Shown one piece after another: positions 1 through 7,194 of a DNA stretch of 11,897 nucleotides. Every line of letters starts with the position of its first letter. Position 1 is the first letter of the stretch. The stretch is taken from the NCBI GenBank assembly GCA_012729875.1, contig JAAYCC010000203.1, positions 1 through 11,897 on the forward strand, in the 5' to 3' direction. A model generated the notes under the pieces. The model had not been told where the DNA came from and did no database searches. It was given only the letters and a program-made list of their open reading frames with translations. The position numbers and the translations under genes were made by a program. This DNA comes from Clostridiales bacterium. GTDB taxonomy: Bacteria; Bacillota; Clostridia; Oscillospirales; Oscillospiraceae.

Positions 1-113
1 GTTTAGGGGAAAATAGATATATGAAAATTCGTTGTCCACTCTCGCATCAGCCTCTCAAACATGCCCTCCGAATCTGCCGTTTTGCTTGCCCTTTTCGTCG
101 CTTAAGCCCCATC

Positions 114-1991
114 TTAGCTGCTTACAATATTGGCTCCATAATTATACGTCGGTACTATTTCACGAATAACGGGGCGGATATCCCGGCTCTCATCATCTGC
201 CACAGTTTTCAGATACCCAAGCTGATCTCTGAATTTTGCCTCATCCATATCGATTGGTTTGCCGATAAAAATTTTATTGTTCTTTGTTTCGGCGAGTCCC
301 TCCTCGCTCATTAGAAGTTCCTCATATATTTTCTCTCCCGGTCTGAGGCCGATAAACTCTATATTAATGTCCTTATACGGAACGTGTCCGGAAAGCCTTA
401 TCATATTCTCCGCCAGACTGAGCACTTTGACCGGATCGCCCATATCCAGTATAAAAATTTCGCCGCCTCGCGCGTATGTCCCCGCCTGAAGCACCAGTGA
501 AACAGCCTCGGGAATCGTCATAAAGTACCTTATCATATCGGGATGCGTTACCTTTACGGGACCGCCGTTTTCAATCTGCTTCTTAAAAACAGGTATAACG
601 CTCCCGTTGCTGCCCAGCACATTTCCAAAGCGAACAGCCACGAATTCAGTGTTTGAGACATTGTCGTAATATTGGACAATCATCTCACAGATCCTCTTTG
701 TCGCCCCCATAATATTCGTTGGATTTACCGCCTTATCCGTCGATATCAGTACAAAACGGGAAACGCCGTACTTATCCGCCGCGCAGACAGTATTCAGTGT
801 CCCGAAAACATTGTTCTTCACCGCTTCGTTCGGGCTGCTCTCCATAAGAGGCACATGTTTGTGCGCCGCAGCATGGTATACGATATCGGGCCTGTACGCA
901 GAAATAATACTGTCAACCCTGCCCGCATCGCATACAGAGCCGATCAGCGTCACCATGTCAAGCTGCGGAAAAGCTTCCTTTAGCTCATCCTGAAGAAAAT
1001 ATACGTTATTCTCATATATATCGAAGGCTATAAGCTTTTTTGGCCCGTATTCCGCCAGCTGCCGGCAGAGCTCGCTGCCTATAGAGCCGCCCGCACCCGT
1101 GACCAATACTATTTTCCCGCAAATAAAATCGGAGACATCTACAAGGTCAAGCCTTATCTGCGGACGCTCCAGAAGGTCGCCAATGTCGATCTTTCTAAGC
1201 TGCGATATCTTGACCTGTTCGTTTATAATCTGATAGTAGCTCGGGAGAGTTTTTATCACACATGAGGTTTCCAGACAAATGCCGAAAAACTGATGCCGGG
1301 TCTCGCTGCCGGCTGATGGGATTGCAAATATTATTTCATCGACGTGATACTTCTTTGCCGCCGGTACAATCCTCTCCCTTCCTCCCACGACCTTCGCGCA
1401 GCCGATGAATTTATTTGCCTTGTTTGCATCGTCGTCTATAAGGCATACGACTCTGAAATCAGAAAAGCGCCTATCCTTTTCAATTTCACGTATGATCGCA
1501 TTTCCGCCGTGCCCCGCCCCGATTATCATAATATTCTTTCTTGTACCGGTCACGAAGCTGTTCATGCCTATCTGGCGAAACGCCCTTGTGATGCGATAAA
1601 AAAAGCGGGTTGCAAGCGCAAAGGCAGTGAGAAAAAACCAGACAAGCAGATAACAGCTTTTCGGGACGCCAAGGGAGGAGATGCTCCCGATAATCACAAG
1701 GGACTGGAACGAACAAAACGTCGCGGCCACTAAGCGCATAGCCTCGATCATACTCGCATACTCCCACAACCCGTTATACATGCGGAAAACAGCGAAAAGA
1801 AGAAAATTTAGGGGAAGCCAGTATATTATAGCTCTTGCAATTTTTTCACCGTCGCCGATCAGAAAGGCCGGATAATCGACCGCGAGGCTGGCAAAGCCGC
1901 TGAGATAGACGGCCAGAATCGCACACAGCAGGTCAATTACAAAAAATACAATTACCTTTACCCGTCTGTTTACAGAAGGATCATGCATCAT
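114..1991 (-). CDS. capD: membrane-bound nucleotide-sugar 4,6-dehydratase (CapD/EpsC/WbpM/PglF family)
   Basis: By family, this converts UDP-GlcNAc to UDP-2-acetamido-4-keto-2,6-dideoxy-hexose, precursor of QuiNAc, FucNAc or bacillosamine-type sugars. The 625 residues have about four membrane helices (roughly 12-32, 52-72, 86-104, 112-130), a first Rossmann-like domain with IIGAGHGG (156-163), and a catalytic SDR domain with TGAGGSIGSE (298-307), STDKAVNPTN (417-426) and MGATK (428-432). The usual active-site Tyr of YxxxK is replaced by Met428, as in the large WbpM/PglF class, while Lys432 is kept. C-terminal LRPGEKIYEELL (549-560) is also typical. Start at 1991 gives two adjacent Met codons with a weak AGTGG-like ribosome site. 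No reductase or aminotransferase to finish the sugar is in the window. The 113 bases after the stop hold no gene or terminator that I can support. Confidence 0.95.
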   Translation of the reverse strand: MMHDPSVNRRVKVIVFFVIDLLCAILAVYLSGFASLAVDYPAFLIGDGEKIARAIIYWLPLNFLLFAVFRMYNGLWEYASMIEAMRLVAATFCSFQSLVIIGSISSLGVPKSCYLLVWFFLTAFALATRFFYRITRAFRQIGMNSFVTGTRKNIMIIGAGHGGNAIIREIEKDRRFSDFRVVCLIDDDANKANKFIGCAKVVGGRERIVPAAKKYHVDEIIFAIPSAGSETRHQFFGICLETSCVIKTLPSYYQIINEQVKISQLRKIDIGDLLERPQIRLDLVDVSDFICGKIVLVTGAGGSIGSELCRQLAEYGPKKLIAFDIYENNVYFLQDELKEAFPQLDMVTLIGSVCDAGRVDSIISAYRPDIVYHAAAHKHVPLMESSPNEAVKNNVFGTLNTVCAADKYGVSRFVLISTDKAVNPTNIMGATKRICEMIVQYYDNVSNTEFVAVRFGNVLGSNGSVIPVFKKQIENGGPVKVTHPDMIRYFMTIPEAVSLVLQAGTYARGGEIFILDMGDPVKVLSLAENMIRLSGHVPYKDINIEFIGLRPGEKIYEELLMSEEGLAETKNNKIFIGKPIDMDEAKFRDQLGYLKTVADDESRDIRPVIREIVPTYNYGANIVSS

Positions 1992-2128
1992 ACCACTTCA
2001 CTTATATTCTGAATTTTCGTCTTATGAAGCATGCCGTATGACCGCTTTCTATCGGGCAAACTGGGAAACGAATTTGCAATCGTGTCGGATAAACTTATAT
2101 GGACAGGCAAGCGGCCGCTCAGTGCGCG

Positions 2129-2839
2129 TCAATCGTCCCTTTGTTCGAGAATTTCACGGCCGAACCGCTCTATTATATCGAGGCAGGCGCCGCCCGCTCT
2201 TTTTTTGATCACTTTAAAAGCTCTGTCTAGATTGGGCCGGCGGCCATCCATATTGTGGCAGTCGGAGCCCAGCAGCACAGTTTTTCTCTCTCTGATGAGC
2301 TTCAGCATTTTTTCTCTCTGCATATTGCCAATCAGGCTTTCCGCGTTGATTTGAGCGACTGCGCCGAGATCCAGCAATTCCCTAATCATTTTTTCATTTT
2401 GCCGATATACGAAGTATCTTTCAATATGTGCGATTACCGGTGTTATCCCCTGACTGAGCATAAGGCTCAGTATCTCCCTGCCTGTCAGCGACGACCATCT
2501 GTAATACGGCATCTCCACAAGCAGGTACTTTGTATTGCCGACACATAGCCGTGAGAGCTTGTCATCGCCGCCCATCCCCGAATAAAAAGCCACCTCGGCG
2601 CCCGCGACGATTCCCGGAATACCGCCGCTGCTTTCATGTTCCTGCGTGAGAGATTCCAACCTTTCGTTCCGCCTGTTTATAAAATCCTCAATGCTCTCAA
2701 AACCTGCAATATAGTGTGAGGTAGATACAATTGTATCTATACCCATATTATATGACAGCTTAAGCATCTGAAGTGACTCCTCTATACTCTTGCTCCCGTC
2801 ATCCATATTTGGAAGAAAGTGGGAATGAAAGTCGATCAT
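2129..2839 (-). CDS. cpsB: CpsB/YwqE-type PHP-domain protein-tyrosine phosphatase
   Basis: The manganese-dependent PHP phosphatase removes phosphate from the tyrosine kinase system encoded just upstream. The 236-residue product shows the PHP metal-binding motifs: DFHSHFLP (3-10) with NMDDGS (11-16), His42 in STSHY, Glu82 in GAEV, His138 in AHIER, and SDCHN (192-196) with Asp193 and His195. All expected ligands are present, so it should be active. The start at 2839 is preferred because GGGG lies seven bases upstream and the family usually begins MIDFHSH; an in-frame TTG at 2872 would add eleven mostly basic residues. In many Gram-positive loci the phosphatase lies before or between adaptor and kinase; here it comes last. 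A 137-base gap follows, with no clear terminator or promoter. Confidence 0.93.
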   Translation of the reverse strand: MIDFHSHFLPNMDDGSKSIEESLQMLKLSYNMGIDTIVSTSHYIAGFESIEDFINRRNERLESLTQEHESSGGIPGIVAGAEVAFYSGMGGDDKLSRLCVGNTKYLLVEMPYYRWSSLTGREILSLMLSQGITPVIAHIERYFVYRQNEKMIRELLDLGAVAQINAESLIGNMQREKMLKLIRERKTVLLGSDCHNMDGRRPNLDRAFKVIKKRAGGACLDIIERFGREILEQRDD

Positions 2840-2846
2840 ATTAATT

Positions 2847-2850
2847 CCCC
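2847..2850 (-). promoter_or_regulatory. ribosome binding site deciding the cpsB start
   Basis: A GGGG core followed by AATTAAT lies seven bases before the ATG at 2839 and favours this start over the upstream TTG at 2872. A five-pair inverted repeat with a four-base loop (2851-2864) abuts it directly upstream and might affect its access. Confidence 0.55.
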
Positions 2851-2919
2851 GGCGTCGTAACGCCCTCTTCAAGCATCTATTAGTCAGCGCCCGGCAAAAC
2901 TCAAAGCGCCGTCTGGAAC

Positions 2920-3651
2920 TCAGCGGTATTTGCCAAACATTTTATATCGGGTGGTCAGCAGTTTTCTGCTTTTTACGCAGGTAAGAAGTATTCCGATTAT
3001 ATTAGCTCTGGCAAGCTCAAGTCTCTTTAGCGCCTCCGCAATGCTGTCACGTCTGGAAACTGACGACCGCACAACAAGCAGCAGCCCAGACACATATTTT
3101 GATACTATTACGGCATCCGCCACAACATTTACAGGCGGCAGGTCAATGAAAATGAATTCATATTTTTGAGATAGCTCGCGGAGGGTCTTTTCCATATTCT
3201 CCGAGCCGAGCAGCTCTGACGGGTTCGGCGGTATGTCTCCGGACAAAAGAATATCGACACCGGGATATTTCGTCTTCTGGACCGCCTCTCCAACATTGTT
3301 CATTCCGACAAGTACGTTGCTTACACCCGGTGCTGCTTTCAGTCCGACAAGTCTCGCCTGACTCGGAATCCGCAGATCGCAGTCGATAAGCAGAACTCTC
3401 GCCCCCGTCTGCGCGAACGTGATTGCAAGGTTCAGGCAGTTGACACTCTTGCCCTCAAAAGGCTGTGCGCTTGTAATCCCGATAATTTTGCACCCCTCGG
3501 TGGGAAACGAGAGCAGTATATTCGTCCTGAGTGTTTTATACTCCTCTTTTATGGAGAAGGCAGTATTTTTGTCGATAATGAAACTCCTGTCGTGTAATTC
3601 AGACAGCTTTACATACTGTTTTTTTAGCGAATTTTTTTCCTTTCTGCTCAT
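2920..3651 (-). CDS. cpsD: CpsD/CapB-type bacterial tyrosine kinase (polysaccharide regulation)
   Basis: This cytoplasmic BY-kinase partners with the preceding membrane adaptor; cycles of autophosphorylation and dephosphorylation tune polymer length and output. The 243-residue protein carries an oligomerisation-type motif EEYKTLRTNI (36-45), Walker A in SAQPFEGKSVN (61-71, Lys68), Walker A' in LLIDCDLRIPS (87-97) and Walker B in FIFIDLPPV (166-174). The C-terminal tail has only two tyrosines (Tyr236, Tyr242), whereas CpsD and Wzc proteins usually end in a dense tyrosine cluster. The start at 3651 overlaps the adaptor stop by four bases; GGAGG lies about eleven bases upstream. An eighty-base gap leads to the phosphatase gene. 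Confidence 0.94.
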   Translation of the reverse strand: MSRKEKNSLKKQYVKLSELHDRSFIIDKNTAFSIKEEYKTLRTNILLSFPTEGCKIIGITSAQPFEGKSVNCLNLAITFAQTGARVLLIDCDLRIPSQARLVGLKAAPGVSNVLVGMNNVGEAVQKTKYPGVDILLSGDIPPNPSELLGSENMEKTLRELSQKYEFIFIDLPPVNVVADAVIVSKYVSGLLLVVRSSVSRRDSIAEALKRLELARANIIGILLTCVKSRKLLTTRYKMFGKYR

Positions 3652-4349
3652 TTCTTATAATTCCTCCCGCCGTACGAGTATGAATAGTTGCCTCTACCCT
3701 GATAGACCTGGTTAAAGTCCGGCAGTACTCCCAAAATCGACAGCGTACAGAACTCTCTGATATCTTCCTCACTGTATATCGTAGTGTCGGACACAAATAT
3801 AAAAAAGAGAAGGGCGCCGGAAATAGCTATGCCGATAAGAACAGCCGCAGCAACATCTCCCGGTATATTGGGGGATACAGGTTCTGAGGGTGTCTTTGCT
3901 CTGTCTATTATTTTTACCGAGCTTCCTTCAATAATCTCCGATATTTTATCGGGAGCAATATCTGCTATCGAATTGGCAATATTTGCGCATTCTTCAGGCA
4001 TAGGGCCTGTGAAAGACACTTCAAACACATCCGTGTTGTTGATCGGTTTCGCGTCTAACATTTTTACAATTTGTTTGTCTGTGTATCCGTATTTTCCTCT
4101 CTCTACAAGCTCTTCGACAACAGAATCGGATTCTATTATTGATATATAAGTGTCGGCCAGCAGCTTCGAGGCCGGTACTTCACTACAGGCATATAGACGG
4201 ATCGTCGCCCTATACATCGGCGTAATAGCGTACGATGTGATTAATAGGGCAGCAATTCCGAAAATCAGAGCTGCCAATGCTATGACCCAGAGCTTTTTCA
4301 ATATAAAAATCACCAGAGATTTAAAATTAATCGTTTTGTATTTATCCAT
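3648..4349 (-). CDS. cpsC: Wzz/CpsC-type polysaccharide co-polymerase, membrane adaptor of the tyrosine kinase
   Basis: This 233-residue membrane protein is the chain-length regulator and activating adaptor of the kinase encoded next. It has a short cytoplasmic N-terminus, a transmembrane helix at about 19-40, an external domain, a proline-rich approach (TPSEPVSPNIPG, 153-164), a second helix at about 165-186, and a cytoplasmic tail with the typical ILGVLPDF block (205-212). The tail ends in an unusual tyrosine-rich stretch with Tyr216, 222, 224, 226 and 231. The start at 4349 is chosen because GGAGGAG lies five bases upstream and the first helix follows directly; the frame extends upstream to 4487 but that part overlaps the aminotransferase gene and is arginine-rich without homology I recognise. 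The stop overlaps the kinase start by four bases (ATGA). Confidence 0.92.
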   Translation of the reverse strand: MDKYKTINFKSLVIFILKKLWVIALAALIFGIAALLITSYAITPMYRATIRLYACSEVPASKLLADTYISIIESDSVVEELVERGKYGYTDKQIVKMLDAKPINNTDVFEVSFTGPMPEECANIANSIADIAPDKISEIIEGSSVKIIDRAKTPSEPVSPNIPGDVAAAVLIGIAISGALLFFIFVSDTTIYSEEDIREFCTLSILGVLPDFNQVYQGRGNYSYSYGGRNYKK

Positions 4350-4354
4350 GCCCA

Positions 4355-4361
4355 CTCCTCC
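4355..4361 (-). promoter_or_regulatory. ribosome binding site deciding the cpsC start
   Basis: GGAGGAG on the minus strand sits five bases before the ATG at 4349. It decides for that start over the in-frame upstream extension to 4487, which would run back into the aminotransferase gene. Confidence 0.8.
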
Positions 4362-4390
4362 ATTCAAAAGCGTGATAATAAATTCTGTTG

Positions 4391-5512
4391 TTACAGGGCG
4401 CTTTTGACGCTGTCGGCGACTTCTTCTATATCGGATTCGCTCATGTACGGGTGTATCGGCAGAGAGAGCACGGTCCGGCATAGGCACTCTGTAACGGGAT
4501 ACTTTTCCTGATGGCTCAGCCCGATAAATGCCCTCTGCATGTGCAGGCCCTTTGGATAGTAAATCATAGTAGGTATACCTCTGTCCGCAAGCCTAATTCG
4601 CATTTTATTGCGCTGCTCCTCATCTTTGAGCCGAATCGTATACTGCGCCCAGCTTGAGCAGCGCCCCTCGCCTACGACCGGCGTGTTGACGGCGTCTTTC
4701 AGCTTTTCCGTGTACATGGCCGCAACGGTATTGATATTTTTAAGCTCAAATTTTTCAAACGCGTCAAGCTTGACGAGCAGTATGGCCGCCTGTAGCGTAT
4801 CAAGGCGAGAGTTTAGTCCGACGCGCTCGTTATCATATTTATCGGCTCCCCTGCCGTGGATCGCATAGGAGCGGATAAGCGCCGCCGCCGTCTCGTCATT
4901 CGTAAATACGGCGCCGCCGTCGCCGTAGCAGCCGAGAGGCTTTGAAGGGAAAAACGAGGTTGCGGCTATATCCCCGAATGAGCAGGAACGTCTGGCGCCG
5001 ACCCTTCCGCCAAAGCTCTGAGCGGCATCCTCTATGACAATAAGCCCGTATCTTTCCGCCATTTCTTCAATTGCTTCGTAGTCTGCGCACTGCCCGAAAA
5101 GATCCACGGCAATTATCGCGCTCGGACGCAGTTTTCCCTCCCTTTCAGTCCGCCGTATAGCCAGTTCAAGCTTGTTTACGTCGATGTTGAAAGTCTCCTC
5201 TCGAACGTCGACAAAGACCGGCGTCGCCTCAAGCGCAGCGGGCATCTCCGCTGTGGCAAAAAAGGTGAAGTCCGGTACGAAAACGGCGTCTCCGCCTCCT
5301 ATGCCGTGTGCCATGAGCGCAAGCCTTATCGCATCTGTTCCGCTTGCACAGCTTATGCAGTATTTCGTCCCGGCGTACTCCGCTAGCCTTGACTCCAGTT
5401 CTCTCACCTGAGGTCCGGAAATGAAGCTGCATTCGTCCAAAGCTCTGGATATCGCCGCATCCATTTGGGGCTTAAGCACCGTATACTGTTTTTTCAAATC
5501 CCTAAACTGCAT
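4391..5512 (-). CDS. wbpE: PLP-dependent UDP-3-keto-GlcNAcA 3-aminotransferase (WbpE-type, DegT/DnrJ/EryC1/StrS family)
   Basis: The enzyme adds an amino group at C3 of the UDP-3-keto uronate made by the WlbA-type dehydrogenase, normally from glutamate. The 373-residue sequence has the fold-type I motifs in order: SGTDA (57-61), a phosphate-cup and ring-binding EDAAQSFG (161-168, Asp162), and the PLP lysine Lys191 in SFFPSKPLGCYGDGG (186-200), then GLNSRLDTLQAA. The stretches FGQCADYEAI (139-148) and FFPSKPLGCYGDGGA are close to what I recall of Pseudomonas WbpE, which favours this assignment over the many other sugar aminotransferases of the family. It begins inside the end of the acetyltransferase gene, with GAGGGG six bases before the ATG. 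A 41-base gap follows before the polysaccharide-length regulator. Confidence 0.92.
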   Translation of the reverse strand: MQFRDLKKQYTVLKPQMDAAISRALDECSFISGPQVRELESRLAEYAGTKYCISCASGTDAIRLALMAHGIGGGDAVFVPDFTFFATAEMPAALEATPVFVDVREETFNIDVNKLELAIRRTEREGKLRPSAIIAVDLFGQCADYEAIEEMAERYGLIVIEDAAQSFGGRVGARRSCSFGDIAATSFFPSKPLGCYGDGGAVFTNDETAAALIRSYAIHGRGADKYDNERVGLNSRLDTLQAAILLVKLDAFEKFELKNINTVAAMYTEKLKDAVNTPVVGEGRCSSWAQYTIRLKDEEQRNKMRIRLADRGIPTMIYYPKGLHMQRAFIGLSHQEKYPVTECLCRTVLSLPIHPYMSESDIEEVADSVKSAL

Positions 5513-6084
5513 TCATTGCCCCTCGACTCGATCAGCCCCGGCCCGTTCTCCCTATACTCCCGCCCACACTTTTTACAGCAGAGGTCCCTTTCAAGTACAG
5601 CGCCGCAGCGGCATACCCAGCCAATGCGCACTGCCGGAACGCCGGCCACAAGCGCAAAGTCGCCCACGTTCTTCGTGACAACCGCCCCTGCTGCCACCAT
5701 TGCCCATCTCCCTATCGTATGCCCGCAGACTACGGTCGCGTTAGCTCCAATCGTCGCCCCGGTCTTTACAAGAGTGGTTTCGTATCCCGATCTGTCCTTT
5801 GGATACCGTGCCCGCGGGGTGAGGTCGTTCGTAAAAACGCAGGACGGCCCGCAGAAAACATAATCGTTAAGTACAACGCCCTCGTACAGCGACACATTGT
5901 TTTGGATCTTACAGCCGTTTCCGATGACGACATTGTTGCCGATATTTACGTTCTGCCCTAAAGTACAGTCCTCCCCTATGCGCGCCCCGCTCTGCAGATG
6001 ACAAAAATGCCATATTTTCGTGCCCTTTCCGATTTGCACATTATCGTCAATGAAGCTGCTCTCGTGAATAAAATAGTCCCTCAT
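5494..6084 (-). CDS. wbpD: UDP-3-amino-GlcNAcA N-acetyltransferase (WbpD/WlbB-type, left-handed beta-helix)
   Basis: This would transfer acetate from acetyl-CoA to the 3-amino group of UDP-GlcNAc3N-uronate. The 196 residues open with hexapeptide repeats forming a left-handed beta-helix (for example VQIGKG, ARIGED, VNIGNN, VVIGNG, ATIGAN). Conserved family blocks are KIWHF (23-27), KIQNNVSLYEGV (59-70), FCGPSCVFTND (77-87) and AGVPAVRIGW (147-156); the trimeric helix is cytoplasmic. A C-terminal tail carries Cys158, 160, 169, 170 and 173 in a C-x-C...C-x-x-C pattern like a small zinc ribbon, followed by about 20 unconserved residues. The start at 6084 has GGGG seven bases upstream. The last 19 bases overlap the start of the aminotransferase gene, indicating translational coupling. 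Confidence 0.93.
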   Translation of the reverse strand: MRDYFIHESSFIDDNVQIGKGTKIWHFCHLQSGARIGEDCTLGQNVNIGNNVVIGNGCKIQNNVSLYEGVVLNDYVFCGPSCVFTNDLTPRARYPKDRSGYETTLVKTGATIGANATVVCGHTIGRWAMVAAGAVVTKNVGDFALVAGVPAVRIGWVCRCGAVLERDLCCKKCGREYRENGPGLIESRGNECSLGI

Positions 6085-6111
6085 GCTTTTACCCCGCCTA
6101 TATCCAATATT

Positions 6112-7185
6112 TCAGAATACGCCCTCCATATCAGCACATGCAAAGCCGTCGAGAGGAAGTTTTACCGGCCCGCCCTCCTTCTGGCTCTTATATATGGCCA
6201 GCACCAGCTCCAGTGCGCTTTTGCCCGCCTGTGCGCCTACATACGGCTCACGGCCGTTTTTTATTGCGTCTATCATATCCGCATAAAGGCTTATATGCCC
6301 GTTTCCATAGACGTCTTTTGTCTCCTCAATAAAACCGGAGCACCCGACGTCAGATATCGTCTCATCCGCAAAGTCCCAGACCTCGACCCTGTTGCACGAC
6401 TTACCGCCCAGCCTTACTGTTCCTCTCTCCCCGAAAATGCACAGTGTCTCCTCAAGGTTTCCGGGGTAGACATTGGTCGTCCCCTCTATCGTCCCGACTG
6501 CGCCATTTTTGAACATGACTACTGCGGCTCCGACGTCCTCAGCCTCAAGGTAGCCGTGGAGCCGCCGCCGCGTCTGACCATAGACCTCAAGAACCTCTCC
6601 GCCCATCATCCAGCGCAGAAGGTCGATACCGTGTATGCACTGGTTCATGAGACAGCCGCCGTCCTGCGACCATTTTCCCCGCCACGGCGCCTGATCATAG
6701 TAATCCTTGTCGCGGCTCCACCTTATGTTTATGGCTCCGTGCGAAAGAGTGCCGAACCTTTCGTCCTCAACTGCCCGCCTCAGCTTACGCACAGCGGCGT
6801 TGAAGCGGTTCTGGTGGCAGACGCAGACCTTTAGTCCCTTTTCCTCGGACTTTGAAATTATCCGGTCCGCGTCCGCCATACTCATGGCCATCGGCTTTTC
6901 GATTATCACGTTCGCGCCCGCCTCGAGACATAAAAGCGCGATTTCGGCGTGAAGCCCGCTCTCTGTGGCGACGGCGGCAAGCTGCGGCTTTTCCCTCTCC
7001 AGCATCGTTTCAAAGTCGGTATAACGACCGACGGAGCTGCTCTCCCCAAGTCCGCATCGAGCAAGCAGCGATTCCATACGCTCCGGCAGAATATCGCATA
7101 CAGCTGCTGTTTCAAGCTTGTTTTGAGCCGCCGCCCTGATATGATTTGCTGCTATTCTTCCGCACCCTATCAGCGCATACCTCAT
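6112..7185 (-). CDS. wlbA: Gfo/Idh/MocA-family UDP-N-acetylglucosaminuronate 3-dehydrogenase (WlbA-type)
   Basis: The predicted role is oxidation of C3 of UDP-GlcNAcA to the 3-keto sugar, feeding the aminotransferase encoded two genes later. The 357-residue protein has the N-terminal NAD loop GCGRIAANH (7-15), the family motif EKPMA (96-100, catalytic Lys97), and a catalytic His185 in the NQCIHGIDLLRWM segment. Stretches such as QNRFNA (125-130), YYDQAPWRGKW (162-172) and the length resemble the Bordetella WlbA branch, not the shorter Pseudomonas WbpB branch. In the literature as I recall it, some members of this family recycle NADH with 2-oxoglutarate and others do not; which applies here cannot be read. 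The start at 7185 has a clear AAGGAG five bases upstream. It sits between WbpA- and WbpD-type genes, which fixes the pathway better than the sequence alone. Confidence 0.9.
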   Translation of the reverse strand: MRYALIGCGRIAANHIRAAAQNKLETAAVCDILPERMESLLARCGLGESSSVGRYTDFETMLEREKPQLAAVATESGLHAEIALLCLEAGANVIIEKPMAMSMADADRIISKSEEKGLKVCVCHQNRFNAAVRKLRRAVEDERFGTLSHGAINIRWSRDKDYYDQAPWRGKWSQDGGCLMNQCIHGIDLLRWMMGGEVLEVYGQTRRRLHGYLEAEDVGAAVVMFKNGAVGTIEGTTNVYPGNLEETLCIFGERGTVRLGGKSCNRVEVWDFADETISDVGCSGFIEETKDVYGNGHISLYADMIDAIKNGREPYVGAQAGKSALELVLAIYKSQKEGGPVKLPLDGFACADMEGVF

Positions 7186-7194
7186 AAAGTCTCC

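Noticed and set aside
1..39. GTG-started frame beginning VDNEFSYIYFPLN and open to the left edge, possibly the next gene of the operon.
   Set aside because: Only 13 codons are visible, the ribosome site is poor and nothing is recognisable.
1990..2034. Fourteen-codon ORF (MLHKTKIQNISEVV) ending across the start of the CapD-type gene.
   Set aside because: No ribosome site and no recognisable product; overlap with the ATG may be chance.
1992..2128. Internal promoter before the CapD-type gene.
   Set aside because: TTGC-like and AT-rich hexamers are present but none have a proper 16-18 base spacing.
2851..2864. Inverted repeat GGCGT-TACG-ACGCC between kinase and phosphatase genes as a terminator.
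   Set aside because: Only five pairs and no T-run follows; it lies directly before a ribosome site. Too short to call.
2840..2872. Start of the phosphatase at a TTG codon at 2872.
   Set aside because: The ATG at 2839 has its own ribosome site and gives the usual MIDFHSH beginning.
4350..4487. In-frame upstream extension of the CpsC-type gene, adding 46 residues.
   Set aside because: It overlaps the aminotransferase gene, is arginine-rich, and a strong GGAGGAG sits just before the ATG at 4349.
5998..6834. Plus-strand open frame of 278 codons.
   Set aside because: It is antisense to clear acetyltransferase and WlbA-type coding sequence and has no recognisable motif.
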